A DNA stretch of 64,000 bases from Microbacterium sp. HD4P20. GTDB lineage: Bacteria > Actinomycetota > Actinomycetes > Actinomycetales > Microbacteriaceae. A program made the position numbers and the translations under genes. Of the stretch, positions 8,392-17,511 are shown in pieces (the first letter of the stretch is position 1; each line of letters starts with the position of its first letter). Under the pieces are notes generated by a model. The model was not told the DNA's origin and made no database searches. It saw nothing but the letters and a program-made list of their open reading frames with translations. Where the stretch lies: contig NZ_JAHZQZ020000006.1 of the NCBI RefSeq assembly GCF_019449275.2, positions 149,160 through 213,159 of the forward strand, given 5' to 3'.

Positions 8392-9430
8392 CGCCACCGC
8401 CGATGCCCGCGCCGCCGCGGGGTCGGCGGTGACCGCGATTCCCGCCGAGATGCGCGCGTGGCGAGTGACGCGCCTGGCCGAACCCGCCGAGGCGCTGTCG
8501 CTCGACGTCGTGCCGGTGCCGACGCCGGGGCCCGACGAAGTGCTCGTGCGGGTGGCATCCGTCGCGGCCAACTTTCCCGACGTGCTGCTGTGCCGCGGCG
8601 AATACCAGGTCAAGCCCGAGCTGCCGTTCAGCCCGGGGATCGAACTCGTGGGCACCGTCGTGGCTGCCGGCGCGGACGTCTCGCGCGTGGCCGTGGGCGA
8701 CCGCGTGGTCGGGTCGAAGATCGGGGTGCTGGCGGAGTATGCCGTGCTGCCGGCATCCGATGTCTGGATCGCGCCGCGCGCGCTCTCGGACGCGGAAGCG
8801 GCCGGCCTCACCGTCGCTTACCAGACCGCGTGGTTCGGGCTGCACCGCCGTGCGGCGCTGCAGGCGGGGGAATGGCTGCTCGTGCATGCCGCCGCGGGCG
8901 GCGTGGGACTCGCGGCCGTGCAGCTCGGAGCGGCTTCAGGGGCGCGCGTGATCGGCGTCGTGGGCTCGGAGGCCAAGGCGGCCGTCGCGCGGGACGCCGG
9001 CGCCGAGGTGGTGCTGGTGCGCGGCGCCGACGACCTCGTCGCCGGCGTCAAGACCGCGACGGGTGGGCACGGCGCCGACGTCGTGTTCGACCCGGTCGGA
9101 GGCGCGGCGTTCGAGGCCTCGACGAAGTGCATCGCGTTCGAGGGGCGCATCATCGTCGTCGGATTCGCCGGCGGTCAGATCCAGGCGCTGCCGGCCGGCC
9201 ACGTGCTGGTCAAGAACTACTCCGTGGTGGGCCTGCACTGGGGTCTCTATCCCCGCGTGCGGCCCGACCTCATCGATGACGCCCGCGCCGAACTCACACG
9301 GCTCGCTGACGACGGCGTCGTGCGGCCCGTCGTGGATCGCGTCGTGCCGTTCGCACAGGCGCCCGAGGCGCTGACCGCGCTGGCGGGCGGCTCGACCGTC
9401 GGCCGTGTCGTGATCGCGGTGGTGCCGTGA
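8378..9430 (+). CDS. Zinc-independent quinone oxidoreductase-like MDR protein
   Basis: A 350-residue medium-chain reductase of the NADPH:quinone oxidoreductase/CurA type. The GroES-like part has no zinc cysteines; the nucleotide site is HAAAGGVGLAAVQLG. GAGGAG precedes the ATG at 8378, which overlaps the TetR gene by 14 nt, indicating translational coupling. The first about 24 residues are Ala-rich and unlike the family, so Met25 (8450) is an alternative start, although that has no ribosome site. In this operon it may reduce an enoyl-CoA or detoxify an electrophilic intermediate. Family is certain, substrate is not. Confidence 0.87.
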   Translation: MPQPDATADARAAAGSAVTAIPAEMRAWRVTRLAEPAEALSLDVVPVPTPGPDEVLVRVASVAANFPDVLLCRGEYQVKPELPFSPGIELVGTVVAAGADVSRVAVGDRVVGSKIGVLAEYAVLPASDVWIAPRALSDAEAAGLTVAYQTAWFGLHRRAALQAGEWLLVHAAAGGVGLAAVQLGAASGARVIGVVGSEAKAAVARDAGAEVVLVRGADDLVAGVKTATGGHGADVVFDPVGGAAFEASTKCIAFEGRIIVVGFAGGQIQALPAGHVLVKNYSVVGLHWGLYPRVRPDLIDDARAELTRLADDGVVRPVVDRVVPFAQAPEALTALAGGSTVGRVVIAVVP

Positions 9431-9452
9431 GCCCGGGCCGGCCCACCCCTCG

Positions 9453-9535
9453 TCGAGTACGTATGTTCCCGTCGAGGACGCACGTTGTTTGCCTCGACGA
9501 CGTGCGGGTTCGGCGAGGACGTGCGGTCTCGACGA
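9453..9535. repeat. CGTACGT-type intergenic repeat, copy 1
   Basis: The stretch between the Qor-like gene and the next SDR is made of about four units of 15-23 bp, each flanked by TCGA or GGCGA and with an inner (G/A)ACGT(A/G)(C/T)G core (for example GACGTGCGG at 9517). The ends are partly inverted (TCGTCGAG at the left, CTCGACGA at the right). A related copy lies at 27036-27115. No promoter or gene is evident inside. Confidence 0.5.
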
Positions 9536-9569
9536 TCGGCGCGGGCGCGGGCGCGGGAGCGTCTTACGC

Positions 9570-10331
9570 ATGAGCGGCGTCAGCTTCGACCTCGACGGGA
9601 GGGTCTCGCTCGTCACCGGCGGCGCGCGGGGCATCGGCGCGGCAACCGTGCGCGCCCTGCACGCCGCGGGCGGCCGGGTGGTCGTCGCCGACGTCAGCGA
9701 CGACCGCGGCCGCAAGCTCGCGGCCGAACTCGGAGACCGCGTGCGTTTCGAGCCCCTCGACGTCACAGACGAGAAGCAGTGGGATGCTGTCATCTCGTCG
9801 ACGCTCGACAGTTTCGGCTCGCTCGATGTGCTCGTCAACAACGCGGGTATCGCGAATGCCGCGCCGATCGAGCACCTGACGACAGCGAAGTGGGACGCGG
9901 TGATCGGCGTGAATCTCACCGGCGTCTTCTTCGGCTGCCGCGCGGTGGTGCCCGTGATGAAGGCCCAGTTCGCGCGATCCGGGCGCGGTGGCTCGATCGT
10001 CAATCTCTCTTCGGTCGACGGCATGCGCGGGAGCGCGGGCGTCCATGCCTACACGGCGTCGAAGTGGGGTGTGCGGGGATTGACCAAGTCCCTCGCGGTC
10101 GAGCTCGGGCCGGCCGGCATCCGCGTCAATTCCGTCCATCCGGGCTTCGTGCGCACGCCGATGACGGCGCGCATCGACCCCGAGCATCTCGACATCCCCC
10201 TCGGCCGCAGCGGCACGCCCGACGACATCGCCGGCGCGATCGTGTTCCTCGCATCCGACGCCTCGGCGTGGACGAGCGGCGCCGAGTTCGTGGTCGACGG
10301 CGGCATGATCGCCGGCATCCCGCACAAGTAG
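9570..10331 (+). CDS. SDR-family oxidoreductase (3-oxoacyl reductase-like)
   Basis: A 253-residue classical SDR with TGGARGIG (cofactor), NNAG, IVNLSS and YTASKWG (catalytic Tyr/Lys), ending with the family-typical FVVDGGMIAG. The ATG at 9570 has GGGAG 10 nt upstream. It lies 139 bp after the Qor-like gene, separated by a repeat block, and is followed by the long opposed-arm array. 3-hydroxyacyl-CoA or hydroxysteroid dehydrogenase are the usual functions of close families; its acyl-CoA neighbourhood favours the former. Confidence 0.87.
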   Translation: MSGVSFDLDGRVSLVTGGARGIGAATVRALHAAGGRVVVADVSDDRGRKLAAELGDRVRFEPLDVTDEKQWDAVISSTLDSFGSLDVLVNNAGIANAAPIEHLTTAKWDAVIGVNLTGVFFGCRAVVPVMKAQFARSGRGGSIVNLSSVDGMRGSAGVHAYTASKWGVRGLTKSLAVELGPAGIRVNSVHPGFVRTPMTARIDPEHLDIPLGRSGTPDDIAGAIVFLASDASAWTSGAEFVVDGGMIAGIPHK

Positions 10332-10386
10332 CCCTCCGCCCCGCCTGCGCCCGCACGCCCGCGCCGCCTCGCGCGCGCACCCCGTT

Positions 10387-10838
10387 GCCGAGCATGTGGG
10401 TCTCTCGCCGAGCATGTGGGTCTCTCGCCGAGCATGTGGGTCTCTCGCCGAGCATGTGGGTCTCTCGCCGAGCATGTGTTCTCACCGAGCATGTGGGTCT
10501 CTCGCCGAGCATGTGGGTCTCTCACCGAGCATGTGGGTTTCTCACCGAGCATGTGTGTTTCTCACCGAGCATGTGGGTCTCTCACCGAGCATGTGGGTTT
10601 CTCACCGAGCATGTGTGTTTCTCACCGAGCATGTCTGACATGGTCGGCGCGGAACCGACATGGTCGGCGCGGAACCGACATGGTCGGCGTGAGAGGGACA
10701 TGGTGGGCGCGAAACCGACATGGTCGGCGCGAGAGGGACATGGTGGGCGCGGAACCGACATGGTCGGCGTGAGAGGGACATGGTGGGCGCGGAACCGACA
10801 TGGTCGGCGCGAGAGGGACATGGTCGGGAAGAGAAAGG
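10387..10838. repeat. Opposed-arm 20-bp repeat array 1
   Basis: This fills most of the 581-bp gap between the SDR and the ABC importer. Left arm: twelve tandem units from 10387 to 10623, consensus CCGAGCATGTGGGTCTCTC plus one A/G base; unit five is 17 bp, all others are exactly 20. Right arm: nine full units from 10637 to 10816, consensus GACATGGTCGGCGCGGAACC, alternating with a GAGAGG-ending variant, then a decayed unit to 10838. The right-arm unit is the inverse complement of the left-arm core with one fixed difference (GAGCATG against GACCATG). At the turn (10630-10643) CATGTC and GACATG face each other across one base. The array is open in several frames only because 20 bp is not a multiple of three and the units lack stops. 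Confidence 0.95.
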
Positions 10839-10855
10839 CGGGGTGCAACGGGAAC

Positions 10856-10885
10856 ATACCGCCCGGTCGGTTTCTCGTGTACAGT
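10856..10885. promoter_or_regulatory. Operator site B and promoter of the ABC importer operon
   Basis: The 18-mer at 10856-10873, read on the minus strand, is AAACCGACCGGGCGGTAT and matches site A at 16 of 18 positions. TACAGT at 10880-10885 is a good -10 element and the corresponding -35 position falls inside the operator, so binding would block RNA polymerase. The importer ATG follows 28 nt later. Confidence 0.65.
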
Positions 10886-10912
10886 GAGGGCACCCGACAC
10901 GAAGAGGTGCCG

Positions 10913-11646
10913 ATGACCGCAACGACCGCGACCCATGAGGGTGCTCCCGCACGCCTCGAGGTCACCGACCTGAGCGTCGCCTTCGGCGGCCTCACCGCCG
11001 TCGATCGCGTTTCGTTCGACGTGCGGCCCGGCGAGATCGTGGCCCTCATCGGACCCAACGGCGCCGGCAAGACCACGGTGTTCAACGCCGTGTGCGGGCT
11101 GGTGCGCAGGCGCGGTGGGATCGCGATCGACGGGGCACCCGCCCCCCGGCGAACCGCCGCTCTGACGGGGCGCGGAGTCTCGCGCACGCTGCAGGGGCTC
11201 GGCCTCTTCGCTGGGCTCACGGTGCGTGAGAACGTCGCGGTGCCGGTGACCGGCCGGCGGGATGCGGCTGCCCTCGTCGAGGCCCGGCTCGACGCGCTCA
11301 ACCTCGCGGCCCTGGCCGACCGTCCGGTCGCAGCCCTGCCCTACCCCGACCGCAAACGCGTCGCGCTGGCCCGCGCGCTCGTCACCGAGCCCCGCTTGCT
11401 GCTGCTGGACGAACCCGCCGGAGGGCTCGGCGCCGACGACATCGCCGGTCTGGGCTCCATCATCCGCGGCGTCGCGGCGACCGGCTGCGCGGTGCTCCTC
11501 GTCGAGCACCACGTGGACTTCGTCATGGGTCTGGCCGACCGCATCGTCGTCCTCGACTTCGGACGCGTGATCGCGCGCGGCACGCCGGCCGACGTTCGCA
11601 CCGACCCGCGCGTCGAAGAGGCCTACCTCGGCGTGAAGGCGACCGC

Positions 11647-11650
<4 letters not shown>
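10913..11650 (+). CDS. Branched-chain-type ABC importer ATPase, LivG-like
   Basis: A 245-residue cytoplasmic ATPase, first gene of a five-gene importer operon. Walker A is GPNGAGKT, Walker B LLLLDEPAGG and the switch histidine lies in LLVEHHVDF. The ABC signature is unusual: LPYPDRKRVALARAL replaces the LSGG helix start, in the manner of the degenerate LivG signature. The ATG at 10913 has GAGG 6 nt upstream; open frame continues upstream through the repeat array but is not a gene. It energises uptake with the LivF-like partner encoded next (4-nt overlap). Controlled by site B. Confidence 0.9.
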
Positions 11651-12398
<748 letters not shown>

Positions 12399-12399
<1 letters not shown>

Positions 12400-13277
12400 T
12401 GGACCGACTCCTCTTCCTCTTCGCCACCGGCCTCGCGCGCGGCGCGGTGTTCGCGCTGTTCGCGCTGTCGCTCGTGCTGATCTGGCGGGCGGCCCGCATC
12501 GTGAACTTCGCTCAGGGCGCGATGGCGCTGGTCGCGACCTATGTCGCGTTCGCCGTCACGGGATTCACCGGCTCGTACTGGGCCGGCCTGGCGGCGGGCC
12601 TCCTCGCCGGTGCGGCGATCGGCGTCGGCGTCGAGCGGGGCGTCATGCGGTTCGCGCCCCACAGCAGCCCGCTGTCGGGCGTCATCGTGGCGATCGGAAT
12701 AGTGATGGTGCTGCAGTCGCTGCTCGGCATCCTGTTCGGCGCGCAGTACCGTCCCATGCGCGCACCGTTCGACGACAGCCCGATCGTCGTCGGCGGCGTG
12801 CCGCTGCTCTCGCCGTACGACCTGTTCGTGCTGGTCGTCGCACTCGTGGTGATGGCAGGTCTCGCGCTGCTGTTCACCCGCACGTCGCTCGGCCTGCAGC
12901 TGCGCGCCTCGGCGTTCGCCCCCGAGGTGTCACGCGTGCTCGGTGTGCGGGTGAACCGCATGGTGACGATCGGATGGATGCTGTCGGCCGCAGTCGCCGC
13001 GCTGCCCGCGATGCTGCTCGTGCCGACCGAACTCGGCCTCAATCCTCACGCGACCGACATGCTCTTCGTCTACGCGTTCGCTGTCGCAGTCGTGGGCGGG
13101 CTGGACTCGCCGGTCGGCGCGCTGCTGGGCGGCCTGGTCGTAGGCGTCGCGATGACGCTCGTCACGGGGTACCTCGGTGCGACCGTCGCGCCGATCGGCG
13201 TACTCGTGCTGCTGGTCGCGGTGCTGCTGATCCGGCCAGGGGGCGTCTTCTCGATGCGAGAGGCGCGGACGGCATGA
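12399..13277 (+). CDS. ABC importer permease, LivH-like
   Basis: A 292-residue inner-membrane permease with about eight hydrophobic segments. It has the LivH hallmarks: an N-terminal helix running into NFAQGAM (about residue 35), and a C-terminal VVGGLDSPVGALLGGLVVG segment. The start codon overlaps the stop of the LivF-like gene (TGATG). It forms the translocation path with the LivM-like protein encoded immediately downstream. Confidence 0.88.
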
Positions 13278-14569
13278 CCCGGCTGCTTCCGCGACTGCGC
13301 GGCATCCCTCGCACCGTCATCTTCGGCGCGGCACTCACGGTGCTCGCTCTGGGCGGCACATTCCTGCTCGACCCCTACCGCAACTTCCAGCTCGCGACGG
13401 TGGCGGCGTACTTCTGCGCCGCGGCGGGGCTCACGATCCTCATCGGCCACAGCGGGCAGCTCTCGCTCGGCCATGCCGCGCTGATGGCCGCCGGCGGCTA
13501 TGGCTACGCACTCACCGCGAACGCGATGACGGATGCCGGGATCGACGGCATTCCTCGCTTCCTGGTGGGGATGCTCGGTGCGGTCGTCGTCTCGGGGGCG
13601 CTCGGGTGGCTGCTCGGACTCGCAGCGGCGAGGCTCCGCGGTCCGTACCTCGCCGGCGTCACGCTCGCCCTGGTCATCGCCGTCCCCGCGGTGGCCGCGG
13701 TGTTCTCCGGCGTGCTGCGCGGTGACCAAGGGCTGCAGATCGCGTACGAGGGTGTGCCTCCGCTGTTCGAGCGGCTCATCGCCGTCGAGCAGTGGCAGGC
13801 GTGGGTGGCGATCCTCGTCGCGGGGGTGGTCGTGACGGCTCTCGCCGCGTTCTCTCGTGGCCGGCTCGGCCTGCGGATGCGCGCCGTGCGCGACGACGAG
13901 ACGGCGGCACGGCTGAACGGCGTGCGCGCCGGACGCGTGAAAGTCACCGCGTTCGGCGTCAGCTCGATCGCCGCCGGCGCCGGGGGAGCGGTGCTCTGCT
14001 TCGTCACCCAGTCGGTGAGCCCGGGGGCCTACACGCTCGCGTTCTCGCTGCTGCTCGTGGTCGCCGTGGTGCTCGGCGGGCTCGGCAGCATCGGCGGCGC
14101 CGCGATCGGCTCGGCGCTCATCGTGCTGCTGCCGTGGCTGCTGTCGACCGGGATCTCGGCGATCCCGCTGCCCGCCGAGGTCGAGCAGCGCCTGTCGGGC
14201 AACCTCTCGGTGCTCGTCTTCGGCGCGCTGCTCATCGTCGTCATGCTCGCCAGGCCGGGAGGGCTCGCGAGCATGCGGCGCCCTCGCGGACCCCGGGTGC
14301 GCCGCGGCCCGTCGGCCTCGGGGCCGAGCACGCCCGCTTCCGCGGGCGGCGCGGGCGCCGCGGGCGCCGCGAACACCGCGGATGCCGCGAACACTCCGGG
14401 TGCCGCGAACACTCCGGGTGCCGCGAACACTCCGGGTGCCGCGAACACCGCGGGCGCCGCGCCGCTCGCCGCAACCCCGCGACTCGACGAATCGACGCCG
14501 CCGGCCGCGCCGCGGCATCCGGAATCCGTCCTGACCCCCGCATCACCCCCACCACAGAGAAAGAGGTGA
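13274..14569 (+). CDS. ABC importer permease, LivM-like, with repetitive C-terminal tail
   Basis: A 431-residue permease. Residues 1 to about 335 are a normal LivM core (GHSGQLSLGHAAL, LRGPYLAGVTLAL, VVLGGLGSIGGAAIG). The rest is a hydrophilic extension of about 95 residues that is absent from typical LivM: first Arg/Pro/Ser-rich, then AANTPG-type hexapeptide repeats encoded by an 18-bp tandem repeat at 14366-14455, then a Pro-rich end. By topology the tail should be cytoplasmic, but this is not established. Overlaps the LivH-like gene by 4 nt. Confidence 0.87.
   Translation: MTRLLPRLRGIPRTVIFGAALTVLALGGTFLLDPYRNFQLATVAAYFCAAAGLTILIGHSGQLSLGHAALMAAGGYGYALTANAMTDAGIDGIPRFLVGMLGAVVVSGALGWLLGLAAARLRGPYLAGVTLALVIAVPAVAAVFSGVLRGDQGLQIAYEGVPPLFERLIAVEQWQAWVAILVAGVVVTALAAFSRGRLGLRMRAVRDDETAARLNGVRAGRVKVTAFGVSSIAAGAGGAVLCFVTQSVSPGAYTLAFSLLLVVAVVLGGLGSIGGAAIGSALIVLLPWLLSTGISAIPLPAEVEQRLSGNLSVLVFGALLIVVMLARPGGLASMRRPRGPRVRRGPSASGPSTPASAGGAGAAGAANTADAANTPGAANTPGAANTPGAANTAGAAPLAATPRLDESTPPAAPRHPESVLTPASPPPQRKR
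14366..14455 (+). repeat. 18-bp tandem repeat inside the LivM-like gene
   Basis: Five consecutive 18-bp units, three of them GCCGCGAACACTCCGGGT and the outer two ending in a CGCGG variant. They encode Ala-Ala-Asn-Thr-(Pro/Ala)-Gly-type hexapeptides. The unit length preserves the frame, so copy number can change by slippage without breaking the gene. Confidence 0.9.
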
Positions 14570-14571
14570 CC

Positions 14572-15858
14572 ATGTCACAGCACTCCTTCGCACGCCGCGT
14601 GGCGGCGATGGCCGGCGCATCCGCCGTCCTCGTCGCTCTCGCCGGATGCAGCACGCCCGCCGCGACCGGCGACCCGGCCGAGGCCGCCCCCGGTGTCAGC
14701 GACGACACCGTGACCATCGGCGCGCACACGCCGCTGACCGGACCCGCCGCCGCCGGCTACTCGTCGATCTCGGCCGCCGCCACGGCATACTTCGACTACC
14801 TCAACGAGCAGGGCGGTGTGCACGGCCGCTCCATCGAGTACCTCGTGAAGGATGACGGGTACAACCCGGCCACCACGCAGACGGTCGTGCGCGAGCTCGT
14901 GCAGGAGGACGAGGTCTTCGCGATCGTGAACGGGCTCGGCACCCCGACCCACACCGCCGTGCTCGACTACCTCAACCAGAACGAGGTGCCCGACCTGTTC
15001 GTCGCCTCCGGGTCGACGAGCTGGAACCAGCCGGAGAAGTACCCCTTCACGTTCGGGTTCAACGCCGACTACATCGTCGAGGGCGCCGCGCTCGCGCAGT
15101 ACGCCGCCGACGAGTACCCCGCCAAGAAGGTGTGCCTGCTCGGCCAGGACGACGACTTCGGCGACGAGATGATCGAGGGTGCTCAGCTCGCGCTCGGTGA
15201 CGACGGACTCACGCACATCGAGCGCTACTCGGTGTCGAACCAGGACGTCGCGGCCCAGATCGGAGCCCTCAAGGCCGCCGGCTGCGAGATCAACATCCTC
15301 GCCACGATCAACGGGTTCACCGCGCTCGCCCTGGGCACCGCAGCGCAACTGGGCTGGTTCCCGATGTGGTTCTCGTCGTCGTCGGGCGGCGACTACCCGA
15401 CGCTGGTCGGATACCTCGGCGAGGACGTCGGACCCAAGCTGCTGCAAGGCTTCGTCGGCGCCAACTACCTGCCGGCGCTCGGCGGTGACTCCGAGTGGGT
15501 CACGCTGTTCCAGCAGGTCAACGACGAGTACAACGACGGTGCGCCGTTCGACGGCAACACCATCTACGGCATGAGCGTCGCCTACCTGTTCGCCGAGGCG
15601 CTCGAGGCGGCGGGCGAGAACCCGACGCGCGCCTCGCTGATCGGCGCGGTGACCTCCGGAGATCTGGCGGGCACCGGCATCCTGCCGCTGTCCTTCAGCG
15701 AAGACAGCCACGCCGCCTATCTCGGGGTGGGTATCACGGCGGTGGACCAGGGCGTGCAGGACTACGTCGGCGCCACCTACGCCGTCGAGGGCGGGTCGGT
15801 GACCGCGGTCGAGCAGGCGCCGGTGGCGCTCTCGGGCGAGGGAGTGCCCGGCTCCTGA
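14572..15858 (+). CDS. ABC importer substrate-binding lipoprotein, Leu/amide-binding type
   Basis: A 428-residue extracytoplasmic receptor. The N-terminus is a lipoprotein signal peptide (Arg-Arg, hydrophobic run, LAGC with the lipidated Cys at 26). The mature part opens with VTIGAHTPLTGPAAAGYSS, the ligand-loop signature of the periplasmic Leu/Ile/Val-binding family (Peripla_BP_6), and includes the INILATINGFTALALGTAAQLGW hinge region. GAGG stands 5 nt before the ATG. Last gene of the importer operon; a REP-type palindrome 40 nt beyond its stop probably ends transcription. Confidence 0.9.
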   Translation: MSQHSFARRVAAMAGASAVLVALAGCSTPAATGDPAEAAPGVSDDTVTIGAHTPLTGPAAAGYSSISAAATAYFDYLNEQGGVHGRSIEYLVKDDGYNPATTQTVVRELVQEDEVFAIVNGLGTPTHTAVLDYLNQNEVPDLFVASGSTSWNQPEKYPFTFGFNADYIVEGAALAQYAADEYPAKKVCLLGQDDDFGDEMIEGAQLALGDDGLTHIERYSVSNQDVAAQIGALKAAGCEINILATINGFTALALGTAAQLGWFPMWFSSSSGGDYPTLVGYLGEDVGPKLLQGFVGANYLPALGGDSEWVTLFQQVNDEYNDGAPFDGNTIYGMSVAYLFAEALEAAGENPTRASLIGAVTSGDLAGTGILPLSFSEDSHAAYLGVGITAVDQGVQDYVGATYAVEGGSVTAVEQAPVALSGEGVPGS

Positions 15859-15898
15859 CCAGGACTCCAGGTTCCGGCGCCTCTCGGCGCTCTTCTCG

Positions 15899-15948
15899 GG
15901 GGTCGCAACACGCGGGATCGCGAACGGGATCCCGCGTGTTGCGCCACC
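15899..15948. repeat. REP-like palindrome, copy 1 (likely terminator)
   Basis: GGTCGCAACACGCGGGATC is followed after about 7 bases by its near-perfect inverse ending GTGTTGCGCCACC. The stem is about 19 bp with a one-to-two-base bulge. It lies just after the importer operon. Three relatives occur at 20236, 20330 and 42072, all at gene 3' ends. Confidence 0.85.
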
Positions 15949-16040
15949 TGAAGCCCGAGGCCCGGAGCCCGTGGGCTCGGGCTTTGCCCCCGCCGTCGAT
16001 AGGGTCGGGACGACGCGGCGGGTGCCGGGAGGGGAGCGCG

Positions 16041-17450
16041 ATGGTGACGGATGCCGCAACCGGGCTCGACCTGTACCTTCCGCTGCACGGCGGCCGGTCG
16101 GTGCGCGAGATCGAGGCGGGGCTGCGCGCGCTGGTCGCCGATGGTCGCCTCCCGGTCGGCACGCGGCTCCCCGCGTCGAGGGTCCTCGCGTCCGATCTCG
16201 GCGTCGCGCGCAACACGGTGGGCGAGGTGTACGCGCGGCTCGCGGCGGAGGGGTGGCTGCAGACCCGCGTCGGCGCCGGCACGTGGGTGGCGGCGGTGCC
16301 CGGATCGGATCCTTCGCGCGCGCCGGGTGCGCAGCATCCCGCACCCCTCGACCTGAGGGGTGGACTCGTCGACGCGAGCGACTTCCCGCACGCGGCATGG
16401 AGCACGCACGTTCGTCGCGCGCTCGCCGAGTCGCCCTCCGCGGCGTTCGGCTACCCCGACCCCATCGGGGTGCCGGCCCTGCGTGGGAGCCTCGCCTCGT
16501 ACGTCGCCCGCACGCGCGGCGCGGTCGCCGACCCCGGCGCCGTCATGATCGGCAGCGGATTCGGCGACCTGCTTGCATTGCTCGCGCGCACGCTCCGCGC
16601 CCGCGGGGCACGGCGCATGGCCGTCGAGGAATACGGCCACGAGCGGCACCGGCGCATCATCGAGGCGGCGGGCCTCGAGGTCGTGCCGGTGCACGTCGAC
16701 GACGAGGGGGCGGATGCCTCGCACCTTGCTCGCCTGGACGTCGGCGGCATCCTGCTCACACCGGCGCACCAGTTTCCGACGGGAGTGCCGCTCTCGGCTG
16801 CCCGGCGCCGTGCGGTCGTGGAGTGGGCGCGGTCGTGCGGAGGAGTCGTACTCGAGGACGATTACGACGGCGAGTTCCGCTACGACCGGCGAAGCGTCGG
16901 GGCGTTGCAGGCGCTCGCGCCCGACGTCGTGGTCTATCTCGGCAGCGCGAGCAAGGCGCTCGCGCCATCGGTGGGGCTGGCATGGGGCGTCATACCCGCC
17001 GCGCTCCGCGACGACGTGAGCCGCCAGCGCGAGGTGTCGGGCGGAACCCCGAGTGGACTGCACCAGCACGCCCTCGCGCGTTTCATCGATGCGTTCGAGT
17101 ACGACCGGGCGGTGCGCCGGCGTCGCGCACGGTTCCGGACGCGGCGAGAGCTGCTCGGCGCGCTCCTGGCGGAGCGTGCGCCGCAGCTGCACATCGAGGG
17201 GCTTTCCGCAGGCCTGCAGTGTCTCGTCGGGCTGCCTGACGAGTCCGTCGAGGCGCGCGTGGTGGCGCGGGCGAGCGAGCGTGGCGTGGCCGTCGACGGC
17301 CTGGCCGCGTTTCGCGCGGCACGTTCCCGAGGCGGGGCGCCGACCGCGCGGCCGACGCCGGCGGGGGTCGTCGTGGGGTATGGCGCGCTGCCACCGTCAC
17401 GTGTCGAGACCGGGCTCGATGCGCTGGTCGCCGCGATCGCGGAGGGGTAG
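16041..17450 (+). CDS. MocR/PdxR-family regulator (GntR HTH fused to aminotransferase fold)
   Basis: A 469-residue fusion. Residues about 10-80 are a GntR winged helix (RLPASRVLASDLGVARNTV). From about 110 onward the fold is that of a class I aminotransferase, with VVLEDDYDGEFRYD and the PLP lysine in LGSASKALAPS. Such proteins sense pyridoxal phosphate or an amine-PLP adduct and control vitamin B6 (PdxR), GABA, taurine or transporter genes. A GGGAGGGGAG ribosome site precedes the ATG. No pdx gene is adjacent: upstream lies the importer operon and downstream a convergent MerR gene, so the target is unclear. Confidence 0.88.
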   Translation: MVTDAATGLDLYLPLHGGRSVREIEAGLRALVADGRLPVGTRLPASRVLASDLGVARNTVGEVYARLAAEGWLQTRVGAGTWVAAVPGSDPSRAPGAQHPAPLDLRGGLVDASDFPHAAWSTHVRRALAESPSAAFGYPDPIGVPALRGSLASYVARTRGAVADPGAVMIGSGFGDLLALLARTLRARGARRMAVEEYGHERHRRIIEAAGLEVVPVHVDDEGADASHLARLDVGGILLTPAHQFPTGVPLSAARRRAVVEWARSCGGVVLEDDYDGEFRYDRRSVGALQALAPDVVVYLGSASKALAPSVGLAWGVIPAALRDDVSRQREVSGGTPSGLHQHALARFIDAFEYDRAVRRRRARFRTRRELLGALLAERAPQLHIEGLSAGLQCLVGLPDESVEARVVARASERGVAVDGLAAFRAARSRGGAPTARPTPAGVVVGYGALPPSRVETGLDALVAAIAEG

Positions 17451-17511
17451 GTTGCCACTGAAGTCGGCGGAGACCTCCAGCGATTCCACGGTAGTCGGGG
17501 GTGGTGGAGGG

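Noticed and set aside
10396..10772. Possible repetitive proteins (MWVSRRACGSL-type repeats) across array 1
   Set aside because: The repeat is open in several frames on both strands because a 20-bp unit gives a 20-codon period; no ribosome site or stable start fits, so the array is treated as non-coding.
10387..10838. CRISPR array
   Set aside because: Units follow each other without unique spacers, the second half is inverted, and no cas gene is in view.
9485..10912. Long N-terminal extension of the LivG-like ATPase reading back through the repeat array
   Set aside because: The extension overlaps the SDR gene out of frame and the array; the ATG at 10913 has its own ribosome site and promoter.
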